Shown here piece by piece: positions 1-9,840 of a DNA stretch of 64,000 nt. The translations under genes and the position numbers were made by a program. The notes beneath the pieces are model-generated. The model had not been told where the DNA came from. It was given only the letters and a program-made list of their open reading frames with translations, and did not search any database. How positions within the stretch are numbered: position 1 is the stretch's first letter; each line of letters begins with the position of its first letter. Where the stretch lies: NCBI GenBank assembly GCA_943138885.2, contig OW964563.2:10050597-10114596 (forward strand). The letters are read 5' to 3'. Source of the stretch: Tholera decimalis. Its lineage: Eukaryota; Arthropoda; Insecta; Lepidoptera; Noctuidae.

Positions 1-198
1 TGAATTCATGAACGATGGTAATTTATTATATGCAATTAATAATGTTTAATACTGTGATTTTAATCTGGCATGGATTGATTTTTGAATACGAAATTTCAGA
101 TTGCTATCACATTGGAAAAACCAACTCTATATCTCTATATACTCTATATCTATAGTGAGAGATTGCACAGCTGCGTGTAAGGGGATCTGTAGTAAGAT
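1..198. other. Unassigned AT-rich sequence
   Basis: No repeat boundary, coding pattern or RNA fold is recognised here. The short open frames are chance. Confidence 0.5.
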
Positions 199-1063
199 AA
201 AAAACCGGTCAAGTGCGTGTCGGGCCACGCGCAGTGTAGGGTTCCGTAGTTTTTATAACAGCCAAGTGCGTGTCGTATTCGCTGACTGATCGTTTCGTAC
301 CATGCTCTAACTAAAAGCCAAACATGACTACCTAACTAATTTGACTTCCTATACAAATCCTCACCTGATCCGACAATTTTGCACGAAAAGTTTTAATTTT
401 TTTTAGAGGATTGAATAAAACTTGTCATAGCCGGTGTTTTGAATTTAAATACGGACACAGAGCTACACTACTCAATCGTCACAAGAAGCTAGCACGATAC
501 AACTGGCGCTTAGCGCCATCTATCGAAATTTCTGTAGAGTTGTTCCAAATTTTCCAGTCAAATACAATTGGTCGACTATTACTCGTAAACTTGTAAAGCC
601 CACTTATGTGTGATAGTTTTCCTTTAAATTTCGTTATATATAGGTACTACTGCCGTGACATTTGTATTTCTAACTACAACTGTTTAGTTGATACAGGGGG
701 GACACTTGACTCTAACGAAAATTGGTAATTTAAAGCTTGATAAGTCACGAACGGTTTACTTAATCAAAAAACGGTCTTAGCAAACCCCTAATATTTTTGA
801 AAGACCTATCCAACGATATCCCACACTATGGGAAGAACGAAAAAAAAAAAATCATCCCACTTTACATGTATGGGGAGGTACCCTAAATAATTGTTTTTTT
901 CAAAATTTTATTTTACCACTTTTTCGGCGTCATTAACGTGTATACTCATGCCAAAGTACAACTTTCTAGTACCAATAGTTTTTGAGCTAAACCGCGGACA
1001 GACGGACAGACAGACGGACATGGCGAAACTATAAGGGTTCCTTGTTGACTACGGAACCCTAAA
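199..1063 (+). repeat. GGGTTCCGTAG-family interspersed repeat, copy 1
   Basis: The left part reads AACCGGTCAAGTGCGTGTCG followed by GGGTTCCGTAG. The right end has a GACGGACAGACAGACGGACA microsatellite, then ACTATAAGGGTTCC and ACGGAACCCT. The last two form a short terminal hairpin. Related copies lie at 3025-3258, 25488-26280, 29775-30868, 42930-43032 and 53255-53968. The family is very common in lepidopteran genomes. There is no coding capacity, and its class is not certain to me. Confidence 0.75.
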
Positions 1064-1381
1064 AAAGTAAATAAACTAAAACCCGACTACGACAAAAAAA
1101 TCAATGCTAAAAAGGATGAAACAAGATTTTCAGGATGCTGAAATAAACAAGGTTACTGGAAAAACAAGAACAGAACAAAAATAAAAGCCGTAGTCACACG
1201 TCACGTTATTAATTGTTTTGTTACGGTTGATATCCTATATAACGTGTGACTACGGCTTTTATTTTTGTTCTGTTCTTGTTTTTCCAGTAACCTTGTTTAT
1301 TTCAGCATCCTGAAAATCTTGTTTCATCCTTTTTAGCATTGATTTTTTTGTCGTAGTCGGGTTTTAGTTTTTTTACTTTTT
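1064..1381. mobile_element. Long fold-back element with about 137-bp arms
   Basis: The left arm (about 1064-1201) and right arm (about 1241-1381) are near-perfect reverse complements around a loop of about 40 bp. The outer arm carries AAACCCGACTACGACAAA, and GTCGTAGTCGGGTTT closes the other side. A related terminus, GCCGTAGTCGGATAAAA, appears at about 7701-7718 beyond the LTR element. This may therefore be a deleted member of a family whose ends are AAACCCGACTACG. Confidence 0.8.
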
Positions 1382-1439
1382 ATTATTTAAACTATTTTGG
1401 TGTTAAATCACTGTGCTACTATACTATTTACTTTATTTT

Positions 1440-1670
1440 TTATAAGTTCAAGTGAAGCCCTTTCAAATGATACCAAACACGGTATATCTAACTTACTTTT
1501 ATTTTTACACATGACTTTTTGACCGCTAGAGGGCGCCATGTTTAATTTAAGCAATATTTTTGATAATTACAAGTGAAGCCCTTTCAAATGATACCAAACA
1601 CGGTGTATCTATCTTATTTTTATTTTTTTACACAACACTTTTTGGGCCCTAGAGGGCGCCACATTGGGTT
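1440..1670. repeat. Direct repeat pair of about 120 bp
   Basis: The string CAAGTGAAGCCCTTTCAAAT begins each unit near 1448 and 1570. Each unit ends in CTAGAGGGCGCCA near 1527 and 1651. The two units differ by a few bases. They precede the AACGATACCTCATTTGTCGA segment and CATA microsatellite common in lepidopteran repeats. Confidence 0.7.
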
Positions 1671-1689
1671 TTGTGACACATCACGTAGC

Positions 1690-1809
1690 CTATTTTTAGC
1701 GGACGGTCAAGACGGTTCTAACGATACCTCATTTGTCGAGTTCCGATAAGCAGCTTTGGAGCTATGAGGGAACACATGAACATACATACATACATACATA
1801 CATACATAC
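1690..1809. repeat. Host repeat ending in a (CATA)n microsatellite
   Basis: CGGTTCTAACGATACCTCAT leads into ATGAGGGAACACATGAACAT and then a run of CATA. The same microsatellite resumes at 7638. The LTR element therefore inserted into it. Confidence 0.7.
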
Positions 1810-2859
1810 TGTAGCGTAAATAAAATTAAGTGCTCAGTAAAACACAAACCGCTACTTAACACGTTTAATTTTGATTAAAAGGAAAAAGATAGAAAACAAG
1901 TACTTAATTAAAAAATGTAAAAAAGTTAAATATTAGTTATTATTGGGAACCTTTCAGTGATGGCGTGGGTTAACTTAGCGGAAAGAAAAAGAATGTTATC
2001 GAAAGTATTATGCAAATATTTTTAACTTACCTAACAAAAAATCGATTGCAATCGGTTATAGCTAGGCGAATACGCATTATTAGTAATTTTAATTACAAAA
2101 ACACTAAGAGCATCCAACGCGTCTTAATAGGCCTTAGGTTAGAAAGAGTTTTTGACGTGAGAATTTTTAGATTAGAAATATACAAATTAGGTGCACTATT
2201 TAAAATAGAACTCCTGCTGCGAAAACTCGGTAATTCCTGGACGGCTGAACACGACTGTGGGAAGTAACGTAGAAATCACGGAGCCACTGCGCTGCGGAGT
2301 CCGCATCTACCTCGTACTCTCTTCAGGCCTTTGAGATGGACGTCTCAGGCACAGGATGTGCTCGGATATCGGGCGAGAGCGCCCCGACCTCCGTCGTCGA
2401 TAACCGACGTCGCTTGCCCGTAGGGTGGAGCCAAAAATTGGCTTGTAACGGGATCTAAACAAAAAAGAAACTTCAGACCACCGATGCAAGCTGAATCTTT
2501 GATTAATTATGAAACTAGTGCGAAATGGATCGAAAAGAAAAAAGACGACAATACATACCAAATTAACCAGAAAATCACCCACAGACTATACTTTTGCTAG
2601 GACACTATATTTTTTATTGGGTTTACACCAACAGAAAAAAAACTTTCACTTCATAATTTCGATATTAATCAAAAAATAAGGTCGACCATCACTTATCGGG
2701 TCCCAAAAATGTAATGACGCCGTCAAAAGGCAAAACAACCGACAATTTTTTCACGATTCCTGGTTCAAATGTGAATAACAGCTATGAAGAAAACATTTTT
2801 TATTGAAAAGTTTGCATTAGGATTGGAGGAGGTTTTAACCGTAGCGGTTTTACGCTACA
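1810..2859 (-). repeat. 3' LTR of the gypsy element
   Basis: This 1,050-bp LTR differs from the other LTR by one 2-bp indel (near 2607) and about one substitution (near 1917) by eye. The ends form the inverted repeat TGTAGCG/CGCTACA. Confidence 0.92.
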
Positions 2860-2876
2860 GTACCCCATTCCCAGTA
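2860..2876 (-). promoter_or_regulatory. Polypurine tract of the gypsy element
   Basis: Read on the minus strand, CTGGGAATGGGGTAC directly precedes the TGTAGCG start of the 3' LTR. Position and purine bias fit a plus-strand primer. Confidence 0.6.
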
Positions 2877-2889
2877 AAAAAAAAAATGA

Positions 2890-3012
2890 GAGTAGCAACC
2901 CTAAAGGTGAGTGGCAACCCTAAAGGAAAGGTGAGTGACAACCCTAAAAGAAAGGTGGTTGACAACCCTAAAAGAAAGGTGGTTGACAACCCTAAAAGAA
3001 AGGTGGAAAAAA
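2890..3012. repeat. 25-bp minisatellite inside the LTR element
   Basis: The units contain GACAACCCTAAAAGAAAGGTGG. Three good copies and two degenerate ones sit directly inside the 3' LTR. Confidence 0.8.
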
Positions 3013-3024
3013 AATATTTTCTGT

Positions 3025-3258
3025 TTCAGTTCCATGTATGGGGAGCCCCCTTTATTTTAAATATTTTTTAAATTTTCTCTTAAAATCGGAAAGCGGTTCA
3101 CAGAATACATCTAGCTACCAAGTTTTACATGTATAGTCCTAATAGTTTCGGAATAAAATGTCTGTGACATACGGACGGACGGACAGACAGACAGACGGAC
3201 AGACATGTCGAAACTATAAGGGTTCCGTTTTTTGACATTCGGCTACGGAACCCTAAAA
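3025..3258 (+). repeat. GGGTTCCGTAG-family repeat, copy 2 (partial, nested)
   Basis: The segment runs from CCATGTATGGGGAGCCCCC to ACGGAACCCTAAAAAT and includes the GGACGGACAGACAGACAGAC tract. It matches the right part of the family and lies within the LTR element. Confidence 0.75.
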
Positions 3259-3286
3259 ATGTTAATTAATAAACATTTTAAAATAA

Positions 3287-3992
3287 GGCCTTAGCTCACC
3301 TAAGCTTTTCAACTTGTATGTAAACGAACTGATATGTGAAGTCAGCAATACCAATATCAGGTGTTCCATTGATGGGCAAGGGCGTTAATAACATCAGCTA
3401 TGCGGACGATATGGTATTGCTGAGCCCATCCATCAGCGCGCTTAGGAGGCTACTTCGTATATGTGAGGACTATGCGGTGGCTCATGGTCGTAGGTACAAC
3501 GCGACTAAAAGTGAGCTTTTAGTTTTTAAAGCCGGTAACAAATGTTACGATACAGTCCCACCAATCACCTTAGGGGGCGCGTTGCTCACCAGAGTTAAGC
3601 GGTTCAAGTACCTGGGACACTGGGTCACCGATGACCTGTCCGACGATTTGGATGTAGAACGGGAGCGCAGAGCATTGGCCGTGAGGTGTAACATGCTGGC
3701 TCGTAGGTTTGCACGATGTACTGATGACGTAAAGATCACATTGTTTAGAGTGTACTGTCAGTCTCTGTACACGTGCGCCCTATGGGTCAATTACACTAAA
3801 CGCTCCTACAGTGCTCTGCGAGTCCAATACAATAATGCTTTCAGGGTAATGTTGGGGCTACCGCGCTTTTGCAGTGCGTCGGGGATGTTTGCGAAGGCAG
3901 GTGTGCCTGATTTTTTTGCATTAATACGGTCGCGTATAGCAGAAGAAAAGAAAGGTGAGAGATCAACCCAAGTGAATGTATCAACCCAGTGA
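3287..3992 (+). pseudogene. Non-LTR reverse transcriptase fragment carried inside the LTR element
   Basis: Translation begins GLSSPKLFNLYVNELI, the RT motif B region. After a frameshift near 3375 it continues into SYADDMVLLSPS, the catalytic YADD box, in an open frame of 218 codons. The thumb-like part contains RFKYLGHWVTDDL and NNAFRVMLGLPRFCSAS. This arrangement is typical of CR1-group LINEs; I cannot fix the clade. The fragment lacks endonuclease, the RT fingers and the C-terminus, and it lies opposite to the LTR element's own genes. It is therefore cargo from a separate insertion or template switch. There is no sign that it is expressed as a functional enzyme. Confidence 0.85.
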
Positions 3993-4018
3993 GAGGGTGA
4001 CAATGCTATAACAGATTG

Positions 4019-4120
4019 ACATCACAACAACAGATTGAAAACACAACAACAGATTGAAAACACAACAACAGATTGAAAACACAATAACAGATTGAAAACA
4101 CAATAACAGACTGACAACAC
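4019..4120. repeat. 19-bp minisatellite (about 5 copies)
   Basis: The unit AACAACAGATTGAAAACAC is repeated with small changes (ATAACAG, GACTGAC). It lies between the RT fragment and the 17-bp array inside the LTR element. Confidence 0.85.
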
Positions 4121-4507
4121 AAAAGGGATAGCATCAACCAAGAGTAAAAACCATAATATACAAATTAAATAAACTAGCCTAACTAACTTTAAACTAAATA
4201 CATCAAATCAACAACATCGAAGTGCAGCTGATACTGAATAAAATTGAAAGCCGGCCTCCAGTTTAGACGTTAACAGTGCGAGCTTCAGATGCGTCTCCTA
4301 AACCTACATTAGAATAGAAGAACAAACGCTAGATCTAGAATAATATTCTTAAATATATATAGGAACAAAGAACAATAATCAACCCGAAACAAATAAGAGT
4401 TGAGATTAAGAAATAACTTAAAAATACGACGAAAACTCAAAGGAAGTCAAACAAAAACTCGAAGTCGAACACAAAAGCTCGAAGTCAGATAAAAACTCGA
4501 AGTGAGA

Positions 4508-4806
4508 CACGACTCAAAGTCCAACACGACTCAAAGTCCAACACGACTCAAAGTCCAACACGACTCAAAGTCCAACACGACTCAAAGTCCAACACGACTC
4601 AAAGTCCAACACGACTCAAAGTCCAACACGACTCAAAGTCCAACACGACTCAAAGTCGAACACGACTCAAAGTCGAACACGACTCAAAGTCGAACACGAC
4701 TCAAAGTCAAACACGACTCAAAGTCAAACACGACTCAAAGTCAAACACGACTCAAAGTCAAACACGACTCAAAGTCAAACACGACTCAAAGTCAAACACG
4801 ACTCAA
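4508..4806. repeat. 17-bp minisatellite, about 17.5 copies in ordered variant blocks
   Basis: The unit is CACGACTCAAAGTCNAA, where N is C in the first eight units, G in the next three and A in the last six. Because 17 is not a multiple of three and the unit lacks in-frame stops, the array is open and gives a repeating 17-residue peptide. The array lies downstream of integrase on the element's strand. I regard the open frame as incidental. Confidence 0.9.
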
Positions 4807-5058
4807 GACTGAATTTAAGAGCTTAAGTTATAGAGGGATAAGTTAGAAGGTTAAGTTAAAGAGAGAGGGTTAAGTTGAAGAGGGTGGACCTTAAATCAAA
4901 ATCAAAAATACGACGCCTAATGAGAGGAAATGGTTATGAATAAATATTAACTCCAGGGAGGAATGAGGGTCGAAATAATAAAAGAGGTGTCGTTAATTCA
5001 AAACTAATGGCCTAACATAAGTAATGCTGATTAAGTTAAGAATATGGAACAAATTAAT

Positions 5059-5733
5059 TCATTTAAGTATGTCTTTTATATGATATTGTCCAATATGATG
5101 AGAATCACAGTCTTGTAGGACATATGTAGTCATGGAGATGACTCTGATCACACGACATTTAATGAAACGAGGAGCAAGCTTTCCTGTAAAGTATTCAGCA
5201 GCTGACGATTTTGAAAAATTACGCCTCCATACAATGTCGCCGGCATTAAGTGTAATAGCCGTCCGGTTCGTATTGTAATTTCGTGAATTACGGAGAAAAG
5301 CAGAAGAAAGATTGTCCGCTACTTTTGCGTAAATCTCGGCGAGCGAAGTCAGATTACTCGCGTGTTGTTCCCGACTTTCAGCTAAATTAGTGCTTAGAGT
5401 CTGGTTATTCGCACGCGATGAATCCATACAGACTTCTCTACCGAATATGAGAAAGTTTGGCGTAAACCCTGTGGCTAAATTAATACATGAATTGAGGTAA
5501 AGTTTGACCTTGGGTAACAATTTAGCCCAATTCCTTTGGTTCTCGCCAACCAATATGCTCAAACAAGTAACGACACTTTGGTTATAACGTTCTACCGTGT
5601 TTGCTTGTGGAGTGTAATAAGGGGTATATGTAGGGGATTCAATGCGAAACGATCTAAGAAAGTTTAAAAACTGATTACTACGAAAAACGGTAGCATTATC
5701 ACAGAGAATAGACCGTGGTATCTCCAGTATAAT
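5059..5733 (-). pseudogene. Ty3/gypsy integrase: end of the core plus C-terminal domain
   Basis: The frame contains the second and third catalytic residues of the DDE core: D in CDNATVF and E in ANTVERYN, with exactly 35 residues between them. PYYTPQANTVER is a typical gypsy integrase string. Downstream lie FGREV and a C-terminal GDIVWRRN...LAPRF block, the chromatin/DNA-binding tail seen in mdg3/micropia-like elements. The HHCC zinc domain and first catalytic Asp are missing. Upstream the frame meets a stop near 5734, where the gag-position ORF overlaps it in another frame. This marks an internal deletion joining the element's 5' region to integrase. The enzyme cannot be functional as encoded. 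Confidence 0.88.
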
Positions 5734-5929
5734 TTATGTTCCATTTTCTTAGCGAAAATCGTTTTAGAAGGTAACCGGGACAGTCCTCGGATTTCATAGG
5801 AGAAGGTAAGTTAGAACGACTAGTACCCGGAGTGGGCCTAGGTGGAATGGGAAGAGGTCTAGAAATAATAATACTTTCGTGTAAAGGAGTCTCACCGATA
5901 GAACCTTCTTCGGACATATTTAAACACAA
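5699..5929 (-). CDS. Short ORF at the gag position, truncated by the deletion junction
   Basis: This 76-codon ORF is the best candidate for a gag start: it lies about 640 bp inside the primer-binding site on the element's strand. The sequence is proline-rich in the middle (RPLPIPPRPTPGTSR) and shows no zinc knuckle. Its last dozen codons overlap the integrase frame, so the tail is probably out-of-frame sequence created by the deletion. An internal Met four residues in (MSEEGS) may be the real start. The link to gag is inferred from position alone. Confidence 0.45.
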   Translation of the reverse strand: MCLNMSEEGSIGETPLHESIIISRPLPIPPRPTPGTSRSNLPSPMKSEDCPGYLLKRFSLRKWNINYTGDTTVYSL

Positions 5930-6570
5930 AATAGAAATAGATTAAATGAAAGAGAGCGGGACTTAGCAGGAAATCGTTAGATATCGTGCCGTAATATCGA
6001 TACGGGAAGAAGACAACAAAATGAACGTCAAAGGAATCCGCTGGGCTAAGAATCCAACAAAAACAGATACTAGCAAATAGCAGAAAAGCAAACAGTCGGG
6101 CTAAAAAATAAAAAAGGTAGACACTAGCACACGACCATTCAAAAAGCTTACCTTTGGTCACGATGCCTAACCATCCACACATCAAACACACTCTACGGGA
6201 AACGTAACTACCGCTACCTACTGGGATAAAATAAAACTCGGAATAGATACGTACATTTTGGGAGAAAATAAAAGAATTGGAAATTGGGTATAGTTACAAA
6301 GTTAATCTTTAAAATTGAATTTCACAAACATCACACAATTTAGCAAAGAACATAAATTTAGTTAGCAATTCAGTAGTCCAGTCGTATGAATCGGGAAAAC
6401 ATTCAAGACAGGTAATCCTTTTAACTTCCATACGGGTATCTGACCAATTCTAAAACCTGAAACTCACAACAAGAAAGATGAAAATTAAAGATTGCTCTCA
6501 AGAGCAACCACACACGAGATAACAAAAAAAAAAGGTATTTTAGTAACAATTAATATGCAAACTTACTTTA

Positions 6571-6582
6571 ATTCGGGCGCCA
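6571..6582 (-). promoter_or_regulatory. Primer-binding site (tRNA-Lys type)
   Basis: The minus strand reads TGGCGCCCGAAT three bases inside the 5' LTR. TGGCGCCCGAA is the usual site for the 3' end of a lysine tRNA. It fixes the element's orientation. Confidence 0.8.
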
Positions 6583-6585
6583 TAT

Positions 6586-7637
6586 TGTAGCGTAAATAAA
6601 ATTAAGTGCTCAGTAAAACACAAACCGCTACTTAACACGTTTAATTTTGATTAAAAGGAAAAAGATAGAAAACAAGTACTTAATTAAAAAATATAAAAAA
6701 GTTAAATATTAGTTATTATTGGGAACCTTTCAGTGATGGCGTGGGTTAACTTAGCGGAAAGAAAAAGAATGTTATCGAAAGTATTATGCAAATATTTTTA
6801 ACTTACCTAACAAAAAATCGATTGCAATCGGTTATAGCTAGGCGAATACGCATTATTAGTAATTTTAATTACAAAAACACTAAGAGCATCCAACGCGTCT
6901 TAATAGGCCTTAGGTTAGAAAGAGTTTTTGACGTGAGAATTTTTAGATTAGAAATATACAAATTAGGTGCACTATTTAAAATAGAACTCCTGCTGCGAAA
7001 ACTCGGTAATTCCTGGACGGCTGAACACGACTGTGGGAAGTAACGTAGAAATCACGGAGCCACTGCGCTGCGGAGTCCGCATCTACCTCGTACTCTCTTC
7101 AGGCCTTTGAGATGGACGTCTCAGGCACAGGATGTGCTCGGATATCGGGCGAGAGCGCCCCGACCTCCGTCGTCGATAACCGACGTCGCTTGCCCGTAGG
7201 GTGGAGCCAAAAATTGGCTTGTAACGGGATCTAAACAAAAAAGAAACTTCAGACCACCGATGCAAGCTGAATCTTTGATTAATTATGAAACTAGTGCGAA
7301 ATGGATCGAAAAGAAAAAAGACGACAATACATACCAAATTAACCAGAAAATCACCCACAGACTATACTTTTGCTAGGACACTTTATATTTTTTATTGGGT
7401 TTACACCAACAGAAAAAAAACTTTCACTTCATAATTTCGATATTAATCAAAAAATAAGGTCGACCATCACTTATCGGGTCCCAAAAATGTAATGACGCCG
7501 TCAAAAGGCAAAACAACCGACAATTTTTTCACGATTCCTGGTTCAAATGTGAATAACAGCTATGAAGAAAACATTTTTTATTGAAAAGTTTGCATTAGGA
7601 TTGGAGGAGGTTTTAACCGTAGCGGTTTTACGCTACA
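6586..7637 (-). repeat. 5' LTR of the gypsy element
   Basis: This 1,052-bp LTR matches the copy at 1810-2859 almost base for base. A 2-bp insertion (TT before ATATTTT, near 7383) accounts for the length difference. Confidence 0.92.
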
Positions 7638-7722
7638 ATACATACATACATACATACATACATACATAGCCTGTCAAAATCATAACCCTCCTTTGGCTTT
7701 GCCGTAGTCGGATAAAAAGAGT
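7638..7722. repeat. (CATA)n and right side of the interrupted host repeat
   Basis: The microsatellite resumes after the LTR and is followed by CCTTTGGCTTTGCCGTAGTCGG. That end is related to the fold-back termini at 1070 and 1370. Confidence 0.65.
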
Positions 7723-8203
7723 GACTTTCACATCCTTCGAATATCTTGTAAACCTGCAAGCCAGGATGTTCGGTCTCACTGACAAGGCAGAAAATGAAAA
7801 GCCTTGAAAATTTAAAAGTAAAAAAAAAAAAAATTGAAAGGAAATTGAGAATTTTGTTATGAAATTTATAAATATATAAAAATGAAATTGATTATTAATA
7901 AAATAAATTAAAATAATTAATTTATTTTAGAATATTCGCGAAAAAAAATACTGAACCCAGGAAACAATCAGCCTTTTTTGTGTCTAGGCTGAACACTTTT
8001 AAATCTATCGTGATGATCCGGTCGTTTGTTCTTCTCAATTATGAGATTTCGATTATGCTTTATCTTTAGAATTCGATTTTAATAGCAAGCAAAAAAGTTC
8101 AGATATGTTGTAAACGAGCGACGTAATATAATACTTTATTCTTAGAGAGTAAGCCGTGAGTAGAACTAGTTCATTAACTACTCTTTAGAAATGCTATCTT
8201 ACT
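7723..8203. other. Unassigned AT-rich sequence
   Basis: A-rich runs at about 7820 may mark an old LINE or SINE tail. Nothing else is recognised. Confidence 0.4.
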
Positions 8204-8204
8204 T

Positions 8205-8365
8205 CATACTAATATTATAAATGCGAAAGTTTTTGAGGATGCATGTATGCATGTTTGTTACTCTTACACTCAAAAACGACTGAATGGATCTCAATGAAAT
8301 TTGGTAAGTAGTTGAATAACACATAGGCTATTCTTTATCCTGGAATTAACGCAAACGAAGTCACG
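8205..8365 (+). mobile_element. AATATTATAAATGCGAAAGT element, copy 1 (Helitron-like)
   Basis: The copy starts ACTAATATTATAAATGCGAA, contains ATAGGCTATTCTTTATCC, and ends with GTCACGGGCGTAGCTAGT. The CTAGT end and lack of inverted repeats or target duplication suggest a non-autonomous Helitron, though such sequences have also been treated as SINE-like. Confidence 0.65.
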
Positions 8366-8539
8366 GGCGTAGCTAGTTATTTTAGTAACACGTTTGTTGA
8401 CAACAGTAACCACCATCGTTGGAAAGTATATAGTTCTTTATTTGATGAAAAAATGTAAGTCATTATCTAAGTCCCATTCACATGACTATCTTTTAGTGTA
8501 ATGGCTTTTTTAATTTGTATGTTCGTCGTATATCTATTA

Positions 8540-8742
8540 ACTACTTTCTGCCCGCGACGACTTCGTTCTCGTGTGATGTAATTCCGGGGAAAATCCCGAT
8601 CCCGAGGGAATTTCGGGATAAAAAGTAACCTATGTAATATTCCAGAGTATCAGCTATCCACAAACCAAATTTCATTCAGATCCGTTTCGTAGTTTTAGCA
8701 TGGCACAAACTTTCGCATTTATAATATTAGTAAGGTAAGATT
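8540..8742 (-). mobile_element. AATATTATAAATGCGAAAGT element, copy 2 (Helitron-like)
   Basis: This is the inverse of copy 1: TGCCCGCGACGACTTCG on the left, ATAATATTAGTAAG on the right. The two form an inverted pair about 180 bp apart. Confidence 0.65.
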
Positions 8743-9379
8743 ATCACGTAGTAGCACCTTGTAGTCTACACGGTTGGATAAATTTTAACAAATGAGGTAG
8801 CATTAGGTTTGTCTTAAGTGCCGAGATGACATTAGTAATATGACTTTGTGAATAAAAACAAAATGGGGACCACTGTAAGGGTATTTCAACGCGGGTTTTT
8901 CGCTTCGAGGAGATGAATCAATAGTAACTCACAATGATGATGGAAATAAAAAAAATCATAGAATTCATAGTTCCTGTGAGACATTGAGCCAAGAGTATAG
9001 TTATATAGTATAGCCACTAGTATATAAATAAAATGGTGCTGTTTACTGCTTTATATTTTTTATTCGGGCAAGAATTATTTATGTAATAGTACGAAAACAT
9101 AAACTCAGATACGCAGTTTTTGTGATATACGCCTAGATTACGAGTCGTTTATATTTCTTGTCAGCTATTCGATATCGTCAACTGTTTATTTTCGTAATGT
9201 TTTGGTAGTCTGCACAATTATGCGTGGAAATTTCGGGAGTCAACGCAGATGAATTTCAAAATTTGACGGTAGGTTTGATGTCAATGTCAATTTGTTTGAG
9301 CATAGTTTTCACTGAAATGAAAGCTTTGGCTGCAGCTGATCATCACTGTGGGATCGACCTTTCGGTGGGAAAATCGTCA
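8743..9379. other. Unassigned sequence
   Basis: AT-rich with no recognised repeat ends or long coding frame. Confidence 0.4.
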
Positions 9380-9840
9380 AATGGCTCCCGCTCTGGGTGG
9401 GGCGGAAGGGAATGTCAGACTTCTACTGACTAGAATCTGACGCTGTTCCTTTAACTGCCCTTATGTTCCAGGATCGTGGTATCTCGTTAGAACATTCCCG
9501 TAACCCTGACAGGCAATAGTTCTGTCGAGTCCCGTTAGTGCTGCTGACTGCACTTTGAGGCGAGCATGGAACTCGCCGCGTTTTTCACAATCCCACAACT
9601 CCCGGCACAAGTGTGCGAACACCGGGTAGGTTTTCACCAGCTAGAGTCAGACATACCTCGTTGGGAAAATAATCGAATAACTTCTCCCGCTCTGGGTTAA
9701 GCGAAAGGGTGTGTCAGACTTCTACTGACTAAAAACCCACCCTGTCCCTTCAGCTGCCCGTAAGTTCTGGGGCCGCGGTATCTTGTTAGTACATTTCCGC
9801 AACTCCTCCTAAAAACTAACTCTACTTACTAACTCCTACG
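9380..9840 (-). repeat. Two R1-type 3' tails in tandem
   Basis: Each contains GTCAGACTTCTACTGACTA, then CCTTNAACTGCCC-like sequence and GGTATCTCGTTAGAACATT or a variant. The order matches the minus-strand 3' UTR of the R1-derived copy at 39567-40327. Units are about 9380-9560 and 9640-9830. Only tails are present. Confidence 0.6.

Larger units (their letters stand above)
1810..7637 (-). mobile_element. Young, internally deleted Ty3/gypsy LTR retrotransposon (mdg3-like integrase)
   Basis: The element is 5,828 bp: LTRs of 1,050 and 1,052 bp flank a 3,726-bp body. Both LTRs run TGTAGCG to CGCTACA. ATAC flanks both sides, consistent with a 4-bp target duplication but ambiguous because the target is a CATA repeat. 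Orientation is minus: a TGGCGCCCGAA primer-binding site follows the right LTR and a G-rich tract precedes the left LTR. The body keeps only a gag-position ORF and the integrase end. Protease, RT and RNase H are absent. Minisatellites, a GGGTTCC repeat and a foreign RT fragment fill the rest. LTR identity suggests recent movement, so proteins presumably came from another copy. Confidence 0.9.

Noticed and set aside
2010..2267. 85-codon ORF repeated at 6786-7043
   Set aside because: It lies inside the LTR, so it occurs twice by necessity. It is on the strand opposite to the element and shows no domain.
4019..4120. CRISPR-like repeat array
   Set aside because: The units are head-to-tail with no spacers, inside a eukaryotic retroelement.
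4502..4846. 114-codon periodic ORF over the 17-bp array
   Set aside because: The frame is open only because the repeat unit has no stop codons. There is no start context or non-repeat coding part.
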